The notes under the pieces: generated by a model | Database searches by the model: none | What the model was told of the DNA's origin: nothing | Seen by the model: the letters and a program-made list of their open reading frames with translations, nothing else | Shown: piece after piece, positions 1 to 11,885 of the stretch | Layout: every line of letters begins with the position of its first letter | Numbering within the stretch: the first letter of the stretch is position 1 | Position numbers and translations under genes: made by a program | Source of the DNA: Humulus lupulus | Lineage: Eukaryota; Streptophyta; Magnoliopsida; Rosales; Cannabaceae | Direction: 5' to 3' | DNA length: 64,000 nucleotides | Assembly (NCBI RefSeq): GCF_963169125.1 | Contig: NC_084795.1 | Coordinates: 95,476,911-95,540,910, forward strand

Positions 1-316
1 ACACTGAAATATATTATAGTTAGATATCATAAAACAACATAATTAACTTCAAAGAGCATAAGACATTAAAAAAACATATTTAATTTTATTTGCTTTTTTC
101 TTTGGTAATAAGAAATTATTACCAAAGATATAATAGTGTTATTATCACCTAGTGATAATATTATATTTTTTTAGTGTTCATCACAAGAAGCCTTAGACCC
201 GTTTAGAGAGGGTGAGTCATTGAAGACTCTTACATTTGCCTCTCTCTGAATTAGGACACACACAAATTGATTGTAAGTTTGATGATTAGTGTTCCGTGCA
301 GTGCTACATTCATACA

Positions 317-2159
317 ATGTCGATCGACAAGAGCTGGATTAATTTGACAGATCAATTATCCGATGAGTATGAGGCTGGTGTGATGGATTTTCTCCAGAGA
401 GCTCGGCAATGCGTTGACTCAAGGGGATTGGTGAAATGTCCGTGTAGGAGGTGTGTCAACGTTGAATTTCAGACGATTGATGTATTAGAAAATCATCTTT
501 TTGTAAATGGTTTTCTACGGAAATATACCAATTGGCATTGGCATGGAGTAGATGAAATAATACCAATGAGAGCTCGGATAGATCAAAATGATGAAGATGA
601 AATGATGGATGTTCTCAATGATCTTATGCAAAATGGCAATGACGAACAAGCGGAGAATGAGCGCGGTCAAGAGATACCTACAACAGACTACAGGGGTGGG
701 CAACATTATAACGATTTGTTTGCTGAGATCGAGGCTCCATTATTCCCCGGGTGTCAAAATTACACATCATTGAATTTCCTAGTGAAGTTAATGCATTTCA
801 AAGTGTTGGGGAAAATTCCCAATAAAATATTTGATGGAATGCTGGAGTTGTTACATGATGCATTTCCAACCCTAAATAAGGTTCCAAAATCGCATTATGC
901 AGCGAAAAGGTTGTTGCGGAAACTTGGATTGGGCTACGAGTCAATCCATGTCTGCAAGCATGATTGCGCACTGTTTTGGAAAGAACATACTGGAAAAAGA
1001 AAATGTCCTGTTTGTGGGGAGGATCGATGGGTGGACAAGAACACCAAGGGAAAGAAAGTGCCTCATAAAGTGATGCGTTATTTTCCTTTAACCCCTAGGT
1101 TAATGCGAAAATATGCATCGAGGCACATTGCTCAACATATGAGATGGCATCACGAGCAACGTATAAAAGAAGATGGTGTATTGCGTCATCCTGCTGATGG
1201 GAAAGCTTGGAAGGACTTTGACCGAAATAATCCAACATTTGCAATAGAACCCAGGAATGTGCGGCTTGGATTGGCTGCAGATGGATTCAATCCCTTTGGT
1301 AATATGAGTCTGTCTTATAGTATGTGGCCAGTAGTGTTGACGACATATAACTTGCCACCATGGTTGTGCATGAGAGAAACTAATTTCATGTTGAGTTTAT
1401 TAATTCCGGGACCTCATTCGCTAGGAGTTCTTCAACTCGTGTTGCGTCGTACCCTGGGTGTGTTGTAAATGGAGTAAGATTTTTGTGTTATGACAGGGAC
1501 AAGAATCGCAAAACTCAAAATAGTGGAGTCTCTGTAGCGGGTGTCGAAAATAGTACTTATTACGGCCAGTTGGAAGAAGTTTTAGTGATGTCATATCTTT
1601 CTGGTTGTTTTGTTGTATTATTTAAGTGCAAATTGTTTGACACTAATCGGTCTTCAAGATTAAAGTTTGAGCAAAACATAACGAGTATCAAAACCAGTTC
1701 GGAGGCCTTCAAAGATGATAAATTTATCTTAGCAACTCAGGCTAACCAACTTTCTACATTGAAGACCTTAAAAATAAATCTCATTGGAAAGTCGTCCAAG
1801 AAGTGCATCACAGAAATGTGTGGAACATCCCACTAGTTGAAGAACAAGCGGAGGATGTAGAAGTAGATGTTATGCACGACACTAGTTCCTCTAATTTCCA
1901 ATTATTCGTTGATCTTGGACCGTTGCCACAAATCAGCTTTGAACGTACGGGGGCTCCATTACAATTTGTTGAGATAGATAATGTTGCAATTAAGGAGGAG
2001 AGGGAGGAGGAAATGGAAGAAGAAGAGGAGGAGGAGGAAGATGAAGTGGAGGAGGAGGAGGAGGAGGAGGAGGAGGAGGTTGAATATGAAGATGATGAAG
2101 AGGAAGATGAACACATAGAAACTGATGATGATAGTAAAGATTATTATAGTGATAATTAA
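317..2159 (+). pseudogene. TNP2-type CACTA transposase, internally deleted
   Basis: The ATG at 317 opens a product beginning MSIDKSWINL, typical of the N-terminal transposase-associated domain; the cysteine-rich stretch KCPCRRCVN and the WHWHG motif follow. The start of the tnp2 domain (LFPGCQNYTSLNFLVKLMHFK) comes next, with its CPVCGEDRW zinc-like motif near 1000-1030. At the tnp2 motif LLIPGPHSLG (about 1425) the catalytic half is missing and the sequence jumps in another frame to the C-terminal DUF4216 region (VRFLCYDRDKNRKTQNSG, from about 1465). A second frame change lies near 1760-1780, after which VHHRNVWNIP is read. The product ends in a very acidic tail. The catalytic core was lost by internal deletion, so this copy could not act alone. 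Confidence 0.9.
1993..2110 (+). repeat. GAG/GAA low-complexity tract encoding a poly-glutamate tail
   Basis: Purine-only triplet tract (gag, gaa, gat) inside the last exon of the CACTA transposase. It encodes an almost pure Glu/Asp tail just before the stop at 2157-2159. The opposite strand reads as a meaningless poly-serine frame. Confidence 0.9.
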
Positions 2160-2266
2160 GTGGTAATTTTATAATATGTTGAAGTAATTATTTTTAACAA
2201 TAAATAATTTTATATAGTCATTTTTAACCGATAAATGTAATTTTAATATCGATTAATTTGACAGAT

Positions 2267-3743
2267 ATGGCTGATGTTATTGCTCAATCTCACGGGGGTG
2301 ATGGTGGAGGATGTGATCCTCCACGTGGACCGTCACATATCCCAGCTGATTGTGAACGACGTAATACTTTACACATTGATATACTCCTTAAAATTTAACA
2401 ATTAATCCATATTAATTTTAAAATATTGAATTTGCATACAATAGCGCCTCCAAAGAAACGTGGACGCCATAAAGGATTGAACACGTGGGAAAAGAGGGAA
2501 CAGTTGGGGCGTCCTCTCCCTCTCAAGTGGGATGTGCGGGGGAGAACATATAAAGAGATCGGAGAGTACAGCTCAAATTTCTCAAGAGAGCTCGGATTAC
2601 TTGTTCGACAGTACACAGATCCGGACTGTCCTCAATGGTCAAAAGTACCAAATGCCTCGAAAGAAAGAATACTTTCACATTTGGAAGTAAGTAGTTTATG
2701 TATTTTTATGTTAATTCTCATTTTATGTTATATATCATATTTACTAATAAATGTTTGTAAATTAGGATGATTTGTTTGATATTGGGCGTACTAGATATGG
2801 AGAAGGGCATATGCCTGGGATCTTGAGAGGCATTGATACTTCGTGTGCTAAAATGTATTCTGATTGGAAGTACGATATTAAAGAGCATTTAACGATTAAT
2901 GGGCCACAAAATCGTTATGGTGGTTGCACGGATACGCAGTGGCAAAAAGAAATTGAATTTTTCCGACGCCCAGAAATTACGGTATTAATTTCTTGCTAAA
3001 CTTAACTATCTTAATTAAATATATTACTAACGATAACTTTTGGCAGAAACGTTCTGTGGTCAACAAGGAAAATAGAAGGAAACTGAAAGAGCTTAGCTAT
3101 GGAGGTTCTCAGTCAATCCCAGCCCTGCACTATAAAAAAGTTAGTTAATTAATTATTTTTTAGTTTATTTTTCTTATTTATGTTTAATTATTAATTTTAT
3201 AAAAATATATGTACGTGACAGCGCAATTTAGAGACTGGGCAGCTTGAGTCCATCCCGGATAGCTGGATGGATACTCACCATAAATCAGGCACAGGGTGGG
3301 TGACAGAGACAGCCAAAAATACTTGGGTACGTTAAGTTTTTTTAAACATTTTTCAAAATTTTAATTGTTTCAAAATTTTAATTACATTATACATTGTATC
3401 ATAGGAGGAATTGCGTGCATATCGCGACACACAGCAGACACAGGCAACTGATACTGAGAGTTCCACACCAGTTTCGAGTGCGCCTGAAGATGAAGACATA
3501 TCTTTGGTACAAACTGTCTTCGGAAAACGACGGGGCCACCAGAAAGGATATGGACGTATCCTTAACATAAGGGACTGAACTCCATTTGATTTTCGTCCTT
3601 CACAAACTAGAGATGAAAAGTTGTCTGAGATGAGAGAGCGTCTTCGACAGTTAGAGGAGCATGTCCGGACTCATTGTATCACCCCGGGATCTCAATCTGC
3701 CCCACCACCACCCGATGATCCCGATGTTGGAGCACCGACTTAG
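2267..3743 (+). pseudogene. TNPA-like accessory protein of CACTA element (Ptta/En/Spm plant transposase family), six exons
   Basis: I can read a six-exon model in which every junction is GT-AG and keeps the frame: 2267-2360, 2445-2686, 2766-2981, 3047-3139, 3222-3326 and 3405-3743. The first junction joins to PPPKKRGRHKG, the usual start of the conserved domain. Family motifs follow: WDVRGRTYKEIG, PQNRYGGCTDTQWQKEIEFF, YGGSQSIPALHYKK, DSWMDTHHKSGTGWV. The C-terminus has a short heptad-like helix (MRERLRQLEEHV), as in DNA-binding proteins that recognise the subterminal repeats. One in-frame TGA at 3576-3578 in the last exon is the only break, so the gene decayed recently compared with its neighbour. 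Role in the family: binds subterminal repeats and assists excision. Confidence 0.85.
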
Positions 3744-3947
3744 TAGGACTTATGTATGAATTTTATTACAATTGACTATTACATTATCATGTTTAACACA
3801 ACTCTTTATTTTGATTCAGCGAACATACTCTTATGTTTTTATTTATATGTTTAATATAAGTGTTTTAATGTTATTATATTTTTTTATATTTAATTCAAAA
3901 TAAATAAATAAATATTACAAATATAAAAGAAAATTCGGGAAAAGTCT
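3744..3947 (+). other. AT-rich 3' untranslated region of the TNPA-like gene
   Basis: Between the stop codon at 3743 and the first subterminal repeat. Very AT-rich with short poly-T and ATAAATAAAT stretches that could serve for polyadenylation. Nothing else seen. Confidence 0.5.
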
Positions 3948-4196
3948 ATACCGAGGACATTGTCCTCGGTATATACCAGCAAGATGTCGGTATATACCAG
4001 TACGATGACAAATTGGGGTTGGTTGTACTGAGGACATTTGTCACTTTATACCGAGGACAATGTCCTCGGTAAAACCTATACCGAGAACATTTTTAATGTC
4101 ATCGGTAGAAGTTTTGTTTTACCGACGCGGCTGTACCGATAACTTTCTACCGACGGACATTTAGGCTTATACCGAGGACATTTGTTCTCGGTATAG
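3948..4196 (+). repeat. CACTA subterminal repeats, palindromic
   Basis: Several copies of accgaggaca and its reverse complement tgtcctcggt. At 3948-3972 twelve bases and their exact inverse flank a single T; at 4050-4070 ten bases and their inverse flank one A; an imperfect palindrome lies at about 4171-4196. Single half-sites lie between. Such arrays are the binding sites of the TNPA-type protein. Confidence 0.9.
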
Positions 4197-4202
4197 GCCT
4201 TG

Positions 4203-4214
4203 TTTTTTGTAGTG
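4203..4214 (+). repeat. 3' terminal inverted repeat of the CACTA element
   Basis: TTTTTTGTAGTG, the exact reverse complement of the plant CACTA consensus CACTACAAAAAA. It marks the right edge of the transposon; the copia LTR sequence begins directly after it. Confidence 0.93.
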
Positions 4215-5778
4215 CAAGTCTTTCTCTAAAACAACGTAATGTTTGTGTGGGCAAGTCTCAACAAATGAAAAGAGAACTCCTAGAGAGAAAACTAAGAGAG
4301 AGTGGGCGGCTAGTTATAGAACATTAGGAGTGAATTTTTACCTTGTCAAATCCATCTTACCTAATACATTCTATAACACTAGTATATATATATTTATATA
4401 TATATATATACAGACAATTAGCTACGACATAAAATAGATTTTAGTTACCCATTTTATTTTAGTTATATAATAATTATAATTAATTAAATTTTTTTCAAAA
4501 TTAACAAATTATAATTTTGACCTTTATTTAATTCATTTTATTAATATTAATACCAATTTATCAATATTGACAAAATTGTCCCAATTTACTATAATACTCT
4601 CATTTTGAGACTATGCAATAAGAACCTCAAATTTTCTTATATTTTTTTCTCATAAAATATCAATAAATAATTTAACATTATTTATTTTCATTGACCTAGT
4701 CAATATGATATTTTTATGATTAATAATTAAATTAATTATTCAAGACTACTAGGTTCATTTTGATAAGAGATGACATGGGGACCATGGATCCATGAACTCA
4801 AGCTCCAATAAGTTATCATGAGTTTATTTATAACAAATAATCTCAATGGATATTATTAATTCCTCGTGACTCCAGTATAGACTCAAAATTGCACTCTTGA
4901 ATTCATAGAACGCTTTACACCAAATGTAAATACGTTATCCATTGTTAACCATAACCATTATTCAATCCTCTATAGATGATCTACTAACGAGACTGATGAA
5001 AATTACCGTTTTACCCGTCATTGGTATTTTATCCTTAACTCCCACAAAGTTCATTGTAAATGATATTTCTGTAAATTTAATTATAGAAATAAGTACTCTA
5101 TCATTTAACACTTGAACCATGCTATAAGGAAATCGTCATTTCACTTCTTAAACAAAAGCTATTGATTTCACATTTATGATAAATACTCCCACTCATTTAT
5201 ACTACAAAATCTCCAATATGTAAGTATAAGATAGTCCGTAGGGTAAGCTTGTAATGAACAAATCAAAAGACTTGAATAGTACAATTAGCAGAATATTAAT
5301 CACTTAGAATTAAGATTGAATTGACCTATGGTCAACGTTGTGATATGATTAGATTAGATAATAACGATACTTACTTATCTTGCCAATAATCAATATCGGT
5401 CCAGTCCTATGTAACAAAATACTTCTGATCTTATCTACTTGGTCAATGTCCTGGATATGACATCACACTAGATGTGTAAGTAGATCTTATCGTAGATTAC
5501 CCAAGCATTAAAAATCTAGTGTAATAATTTAATCTTAGGACAAAATGCTTTTGAACATATAATTATAATTATAATTATAATCCACTGTGACCGAATCACT
5601 ATAATTGTAACTATACATATGCTTGGAATTTTATAAACGTTTGTATTAATAATAATTAATCATGTAATAAACACATGTAAACATTGCAATTTGGTTGAAC
5701 AAAATAATTTCTACTACTTTATTTATAATGAATGAATTACATAAGAAATGTAGTTTTATAAGGGCATAAAACCCAATA
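4215..5778 (-). repeat. 3' LTR of the copia element
   Basis: On the minus strand the polypurine tract CAAGTGGGAG (5781-5790) is followed by TATTGGGTTTTATGCCC, a copy of the common copia LTR start with TG changed to TA. The LTR is AT-rich, about 1.56 kb or more. Its other end is not seen: the sequence is still LTR-like where the CACTA terminus begins, so the CACTA probably inserted into this LTR. No gene is present in the stretch. Confidence 0.7.
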
Positions 5779-5780
5779 AA

Positions 5781-5790
5781 CTCCCACTTG
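5781..5790 (-). promoter_or_regulatory. Polypurine tract of the copia element
   Basis: Minus-strand CAAGTGGGAG a few bases from the LTR start and just after the pol stop at 5796, the expected place for plus-strand DNA priming. Confidence 0.75.
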
Positions 5791-5795
5791 CACTC

Positions 5796-6646
5796 TTAAA
5801 ACAAATGCGACATTTCTCTCAAACTCATTCCCTCTATATGCTTTAGAAAAGTTGTCTCTCCCAGTGTCTTTATGAAGGGATCCGCAAGATTTTCCTCAGA
5901 TACAATCTTCATGATCTTCACTTCTCCCTTTGCCACATATTCTCTGATGATGTGGTACTTCGTCTCTATATGCTTCGTTCTTTTGTGGCTTCGAGGTTCC
6001 TTAGAATTGGCTATCGCCCCATTGTTGTCACAATACAAAATGAGGGGCTTATCCATTTCTGGAATAACACCAAGATCTCTATAGAACTTCCTCAGCCAGA
6101 CTATTTCCTTAGATGCCTCAGAAGCAGCTATGTACTCAGCCTCCATGGTAGAATATGAGATCGTGGATTCCTTAACGCTTCTCCATATCACAACTCTACC
6201 CCCAAGAGTAAACACCATTCTAGAAGTTGACTTCCTGTCATCGTCATCAGTTTGAAAATCAGAATCGGTGTAGCCTAACGGGTTCAGAACTCCACCCGAG
6301 TAGACTATCATATAATCCCTAGTTTTTCGAAGATATTTCAGTATGTGCTTGATCACTATCCAATGTTCCCTTCTTGGGTTTGATTGGTATCTGCTCACAA
6401 CTCCCATTGCATGGCATATGTCCGATCTTGTGCACAACATAGTATACATTAGACTTCCAACTACAGATGCATAAAGAATCCTTTTCATATCATCTTCCTC
6501 TTCAAGAGTCTGTGGAGATTGCTTTTTAGAAAGATGGATTCCATTTCAGGACGGTAAATGTTCCTTCTTTGATTCTTTCATAGAGAAACGCTCAAGCACC
6601 TTATCTATGTAAGCTGCTTGAGACAGAGCCAAACTTTTGTTCTTTC
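5796..6646 (-). pseudogene. copia pol, C-terminal RT and RNase H
   Basis: The minus strand continues from LALSQAAYIDKVLERFSM (end of RT), past a TGA near 6546-6548, into a 230-codon open stretch covering the copia RNase H: ASVVGSLMYTMLCTRSDI, GYTDSDF with the first catalytic aspartate, STMEAEYIAASEA with the catalytic glutamate, LYCDNNGA with the next aspartate, and HIETKYHIIREYV. The stop at 5796-5798 is the normal pol end next to the polypurine tract. Role: cDNA synthesis and removal of RNA from the hybrid. The only visible break in this block is the TGA. Confidence 0.93.
6632..6646. repeat. Target site duplication of L1 no. 1, left copy
   Basis: aacttttgttctttc, identical to 11566-11580. 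It lies next to the poly-T run that is the poly-A tail of the minus-strand L1, and marks target-primed insertion into the copia RT gene. Confidence 0.95.
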
Positions 6647-6784
6647 TTTTTTTTGATGAATAAGCCATTGTATTACTCAAACAAACCAATACAGTCAAGT
6701 CTTGAACACCCAATACATATACAATAACCCAAACCGGGTTATCAGACCAAGACAATTAACCCCTATAAATCTGTATATGGCAGA

Positions 6785-9700
6785 TCAAATCAATCTGTTA
6801 AAAAATTCTCTATCTTCCCTAGAGGCTTTACAAGGAAACACACTAAGTAAGCGAAATTTACAATCATTTTGAATTCTACTAACTGTATGGTGAACTTGCC
6901 ACAGCTTTTGATTCCAAAGCACATCATTTCTTACTCGCCAGAGATGGTACACAGTCGCAGCAAGACAGGAAAAAAACATACTTTTATATGTATTCGACAC
7001 ATGCTTGGCATGAGAAATCCAATGCAGGAGACGGTTAAGATTGATGGACTGTGCATTCCAATGAAGCCAGCTTTTGATATCCTCTAAACACCTCTTGCTG
7101 TATGTACACTTGAAAAAGAGATGGTCCATGTCTTCATTCTCTACCCCACACAGCAAACAGACCAGATCAATATTGGAATTATACCTAACTATTCGATCCC
7201 TTGTGTGCAGACGTTCCCACATGACTAACCACATAATAAATCGATGCTTGGGAGTAATAAGTCTACCCAAACAAATTTCCTCCATGGCACTCTAGATTCT
7301 TGAGAAACCATCAGATTTACACCGAGTTTGATATTATATCTCTGCGATAAGAATGAATCATAAGAGATTTTTGTTTTAAAACAGTCCTTAACAGCAACTA
7401 AACGCTTCCAGTGCCAACTACAATCCGTGGGACACTTGTAATCCCACCAATTCTGATCCAGCAGATAGACGCTATTAATCCACTTGACAAAAAGGTTATC
7501 TTTCTTCTTGGCAATTGCCCAAACATACTTTCCCATGGCAGCCAAATTCCAATCATGTAGTCTCCGAAAGCCCAAGCCACCAGCCGCCCTAGATGAACAA
7601 ATATACTCCCAAGCAATCAATCCTGGTATATGAGAGTCTGAGATACCTTTCCAAAGAAAGGCTCTACAAATTGCTTCAACATCTTTGATCAATTTCTTTG
7701 GTAGAATCATTATCTGAGCCCAATATGAATGTATCGAGATAAGGACTGAATTGATCAAAGTCACTCTCCCCATATAAGATAGATTCCGAGTGCTCCAAGA
7801 TCGAATCCTACTAGTCATCTTCTCCAAAATACATTTACAATCAGCAGCAGAAATTCTTTTTGAACATATAGGTATCCCGAGATACCTGAATGGGAGGTGG
7901 CTACGAGAAAAACCAGAAGCTGCCAGCACTCTATCTACAACAGCATCAGACATTCCATGACAGTAAATTGCAGTTTTCTCTGAGTTAGGGAGCAAACCCG
8001 AAGAAGAAGAGAATAACTTCAAACCCCTCAACATAAGCATTATTAAAACAAAATCTCCATTGCAAAAAATAAGCAGGTCGTCCGCAAAACATAAGTGATT
8101 CAACTTCAACTTTGAACATTTATTATGATACTTGAACCCAGGTAAAGACCCCACCTTACACATAATTCGGGACAAGTATTCCAAACCAAGAACAAACAAC
8201 AAGGGGGAAATGGGATCCCCTTGTCTAAGTCCTCTTTTTGATGCAAAGAACCCCTGTAAAGAACCATTGAGAAGCAAGGAAAACATGGGAGTTGTTACAC
8301 ACACCATTATTAAGTCTGAAAAGGATTGAGGAAAATCAAAAGCCTTGAGCATCTCTTCAATGAACCCCCATTCTATTGTGTCATATGCTTTCCTTAAGTC
8401 AATCTTTATCATACAACTAGGTTTGCAATTGCTCCGCCCATATAATCTCACCAAATCCTGACACACCATGATATTATGGGCAATGTATCTTCCATGTACA
8501 AAACCCCCTGGTTTTCAGCAATTAAGTCAGGCAAAACTTGTCTCAATCTCGAGCAAATCACTTTCGATGCAGCCTTATAAATCACATTGCAACATGAGAT
8601 GGGCCGAAAATCACTCACACTTCGCGGACAACTGCTCTTAGGAATAAGTGTAATGGTAGTCGTATTAATTGCCTTAAGAATTCTTCCTGATCTCAGAAAA
8701 GACAGAACAACAGATACCACATCAGAACCAACCAAATCTCAGTTATCTTGGTAAAAAAAACTTCCAAAACCATCCGGGCCTGGAGCCTTCAAACCAGGGA
8801 TAGAAAATATAGCTTCTTTGATCTCCTGAGCTGTGTACTCGGTTTCAAGTCTGCTGGAATGCAACTCATAAATTTTTGGCCCAAGATTGATAATACATTT
8901 CTTCACCCGATGTCTGTTCTGCATCTCAGAGCCAACGAGCTGCTGGTAATACTGTAAAAAAGCTCCCTGAACAGTATGAGGTGTATCACACCAGACCCCC
9001 TGCGCATCCTTTATTGAATATATTCTGTTTTGAAGTCTCCTTGCCCTCAGAGAAGCATGAAAGATTGCTGTGTTTTCATCACCATTTTTAGCCCAAGAAA
9101 TTTTTGCTTTCTGAGCTAAGAAGAGAGAATAAGCCTTGTATACTTTAGCATATTTGTCTCGAGCCAATTGTTCCTTAATCAGTAAACGAGAATCTTGGGG
9201 GTCTTTATTCACTTTTTCCTGCAAAACCACCAGTTCCTCCTTAGCAATCATTTCTGCTTTGTGAATATCATGAAATCCTTCCTTATTAATGCACTTAAGA
9301 ATTTTCTTCAAACGCTTAAGTTTTACTGTTAGCTTATACATATCCGTGCCATAAGCTCCTTCCTGCCAAATCTTAGCGATTGATTCACCAAATTCATTTG
9401 CATCCTTCCACATTCGAAAGTATCGAAACTGTTTTCTGCCACTAATCACATCCTGGTATAGAGACACTAAGATGGGGCTGTGATCAAAGCATCCCTCAGG
9501 TAAGAAGTTGGCCTCCAAAAACTGAAAACAATCTGTCCATTGAGAATTAACTAAGGCTCGATCTAGTTTAGAGAAAACTCGATCCTCTGGCTTCTGCTTA
9601 TTATTCCAGGTATAAAAAAATCCCAGAATACTTCAGGTCTTCCAATTTGCACTTTTCCACACAATCTCGAAAATCTTGAGTAGGACTTTTAGTACATCTT

Positions 9701-10161
9701 TTTCCCACTCTTTCATTGCTAAACAGAATATCATTAAAATCCCCCATAACTATCCAAGGCCCCCGTATTTGCATTGAAATCTCCTCCAACTCAATCCAAA
9801 GTTGAGTTCTCTTCTTATCATCATTAAATCCATACACAAATGTAACATCAAATCTGTCTTGTTTCTGTCTTGGGTGCACAACACAGTGGATTAATTGAGC
9901 TGTACATAAGCTAATATCAACAGTAAACAAAATTGGCAGCCATGCAACAACTATCCTCCCTTTATCAAGCCAAGGGTTATTATTTGTAAAACACCAATTC
10001 GGAAAAATATTAGAGTATAGAGATCCCATGCTTTTATTCTTTACCTTAGTTTCAAGGAGACTCACTAGCCCAACTTTTTTTGAACAAATCAATTGCTTGA
10101 TTTCTTGATGCTTTTGATGGCTATTGATCCCCCTAACATTCCAACACAGTATTTTATCCAT
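6785..10161 (-). pseudogene. L1 no. 1 ORF2: endonuclease, reverse transcriptase, zf-RVT
   Basis: Starts at ATG 10159-10161 (MDKILCWNVRG), overlapping the ORF1 stop. Domains in order: apurinic-like endonuclease (LLETK, GDFNDIL, then FDHSPIL), RT ([32 protein letters not shown], catalytic CFADDLLIF) and the C-terminal zf-RVT region (CLLCG...HLFFKC). Role: nicks the target and copies L1 RNA at the nick. Lesions: a one-base gain in the A7 run at 9614-9620 (plus strand), TGA at 8739-8741 in place of Trp, one base lost from the C run at 8504-8508, and one base lost near 7265. All catalytic motifs remain recognisable. Terminal stop at 6785-6787. Confidence 0.93.
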
Positions 10162-11491
10162 TAGAAGTAGAGGGATCTCCCCCCTCTTCCCTATGACCCA
10201 TTAAAGTCTCCTGCTCCTGACTATTCAGCATATCAAATCTATTAGCCACCTTAGTCTTAACTGGAACAACTTCCTTTTCTACTCTTTTCCCTTTCTCAAC
10301 TCTTTGAAAACCCTCCTTATCTACAGTTGGTACCAATTTCTCCATCTTATTCTCTTTTACTTTAGGAACCCATTGTTGCTTCTCTGTTTCCTTCTCTATG
10401 GGCTTCTTCCTACACATCTTAGTCTCATGTCCCAAACCTGAACAGCTATAACAAACAAGAGGCAGCCGTTCATATTTCACTTCCAAATCAATGTCCCGAT
10501 CAAACTCGTTTGTAAATGAAATTGAGGCAGGAAATTCTTGAGCAAAATTAACCTCTATTAACACACGAGGGTACAGCAGCCTATCCCTGTGCTTGGTGAT
10601 ATTGTCAACTTGTAGAGGTTTGCCAATCTGCCCAACTATCTTGAATAAGGATTTTTCTCCCCAATACTTGATGTCCAATCCTTGTAATTGTATCCAAGTT
10701 AGCACACTAGTAATCTCATCTTTAGAGAAATCATCGATTGGGTTCCAAGGTTTCATAACCACTGGTTTCCGATCAAAGAATATATATCCTCCTTGTAAGA
10801 CCTGATCTCTCTGCTCCATATTCTGGAATCTAATGATAAAGATCCCCCTAACAATCAAACCCACCTTAACCACAGCCTCTTTCCACATTCTTCTAGCAAA
10901 ACCATCAAGTATATGAAGTGGCGGATTGACTCCCATTACAAAACAGACTATTGATGGCTGCCAATAGTTTACCTCTTCAGCAATATCATCAAAACTAATT
11001 TTCACTTTAGGTGTAGTATCTCGCTGCAGAACACCATCATTGTCAGATATATTCAGACAATCACCTTGTTTTTTCAACAGTCCCATACCATTCTCACAAG
11101 CAATAAACTCTTGATCGTCACCCAGCTCCTTTGACGGTCCAACAAAGCAGGATTCCAAATTCTTAACAATGTTAGATCGCAAGATTGGAGGAGAGGATTT
11201 CTTACCCGAATTTACATCCTGTGCCGTGCGGTTCGCTATTGTTACCCAGTCAGAGAAATTTTGTCGAATCTCACTTCGTTTCCTGAGAAACTCCTCCGTC
11301 TCTTCTGGAGAGTATAATGTTTCCACTCATTGTTCATCCGGCTCCTTCTCGTCATCAACTTCCAACTCTTTCACTCCCAGTACGTCATCCATTGATCTCG
11401 TTTTGATGATCCTATCAGAAGAAGATGGACCAGTTTTCTTAGATTTCGCCTTCGATTTGGTTTTTCCGGCTGCCTTCGCTCCTTTCGCCAT
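10154..11491 (-). pseudogene. L1 no. 1 ORF1: DUF4283-type RNA-binding protein with CCHC knuckle, one nonsense codon
   Basis: I chose the start MAKGAKAAGK (11489-11491) because it matches ORF1 of L1 no. 2. After a basic, serine-containing N-terminus comes the DUF4283-like region (DIAEEVNYWQPSIVCFVMG through FDRKPVVMKPWNP), then one intact CCHC zinc knuckle, CYSCSGLGHETKMC, and a lysine/glutamate-rich tail ending STSNG. A single TGA at 11327-11329 replaces the glycine present at the same point in the other copy; otherwise the frame is open throughout. Role in the family: coats L1 RNA in the ribonucleoprotein particle. Its last 8 nt overlap ORF2. Confidence 0.92.
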
Positions 11492-11565
11492 AGCTCCGGT
11501 GAAGACACCGAAGGAGAGAGAGAGAGACAAAGAAAAACCACTTCTCTTATTTTTTTTTTAATTGT

Positions 11566-11580
11566 AACTTTTGTTCTTTC
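11566..11580. repeat. Target site duplication of L1 no. 1, right copy
   Basis: Exact second copy of aacttttgttctttc at the 5' end of the L1. The copia reading frame resumes directly after it. Confidence 0.95.
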
Positions 11581-11885
11581 TATCCCTCAAAAGCTGGATA
11601 CCAAGAACATAACTTGCTTCACCCAAGTCCTTCATATGGAATTGAGTTCCCAGCCAGTTCTTTATGTCTGATAATTTCTTGACATTGTTTCCAATGAGCA
11701 AGATATCATCCACATAAAGAATCAAGAATACCACAATGTTGTATTCCTTGAGTTGGTAAACGCAGGGCTCATCAACATTCTGCTCATAACCATAGGTTTT
11801 AATGATTTCATTAAACCTTAGATTCCAGGAATGCGAAGCTTGCTTAAGTCTATAAATATACCTATTCAACTTGCACACTTTCTTT
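11581..11885 (-). pseudogene. copia pol, central RT with YVDD
   Basis: The 305-bp piece of copia lying between the two L1s. It reads CKLNRYIYRLKQASHSWNLRF, then LILYVDDILLIG with the catalytic YVDD, then LGEASYVLGIQLLRDRKNK, where L1 no. 1 interrupts. It is open throughout, so the break here is only the flanking insertions. Confidence 0.94.

Larger units (their letters stand above)
1..4214 (+). mobile_element. CACTA (En/Spm-type) DNA transposon, 3' part
   Basis: Class II transposon moved by cut-and-paste. The right end reads TTTTTTGTAGTG at 4203-4214, the reverse complement of the canonical CACTACAAAAAA terminus, and is preceded by a cluster of subterminal repeats (3948-4196). Two genes on the plus strand have the order usual in plant CACTA elements: a tnp2 transposase (317-2159) followed by a multi-exon TNPA/Ptta-type gene (2267-3743). 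The left terminus is outside the window, so the matching 3-bp target duplication cannot be checked; the three bases after the end are caa. The stretch 1-316 is AT-rich with no recognisable gene and probably holds the upstream part or leader of the transposase gene. Both genes are damaged. Confidence 0.93.
6647..11565 (-). mobile_element. L1-type LINE no. 1
   Basis: Non-LTR retrotransposon of about 4.9 kb inserted in the copia RT gene in the same orientation. The poly-A tail appears as a T run at 6647-6654, and perfect 15-bp target duplications (6632-6646, 11566-11580) flank it. It encodes ORF1 (RNA-binding) and ORF2 (endonuclease-RT) overlapping by 8 nt, with a 3' UTR of about 130 bp before the tail. 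The 5' leader (11492-11565) is short and includes a T-rich/A-rich stretch. It looks full length at the coding level but ORF1 has one nonsense codon and ORF2 several lesions. Confidence 0.95.

Noticed and set aside
1808..2116. Poly-serine frame on the minus strand
   Set aside because: Mirror image of the GAG/GAA tract in the CACTA transposase; no domain and no independent support.
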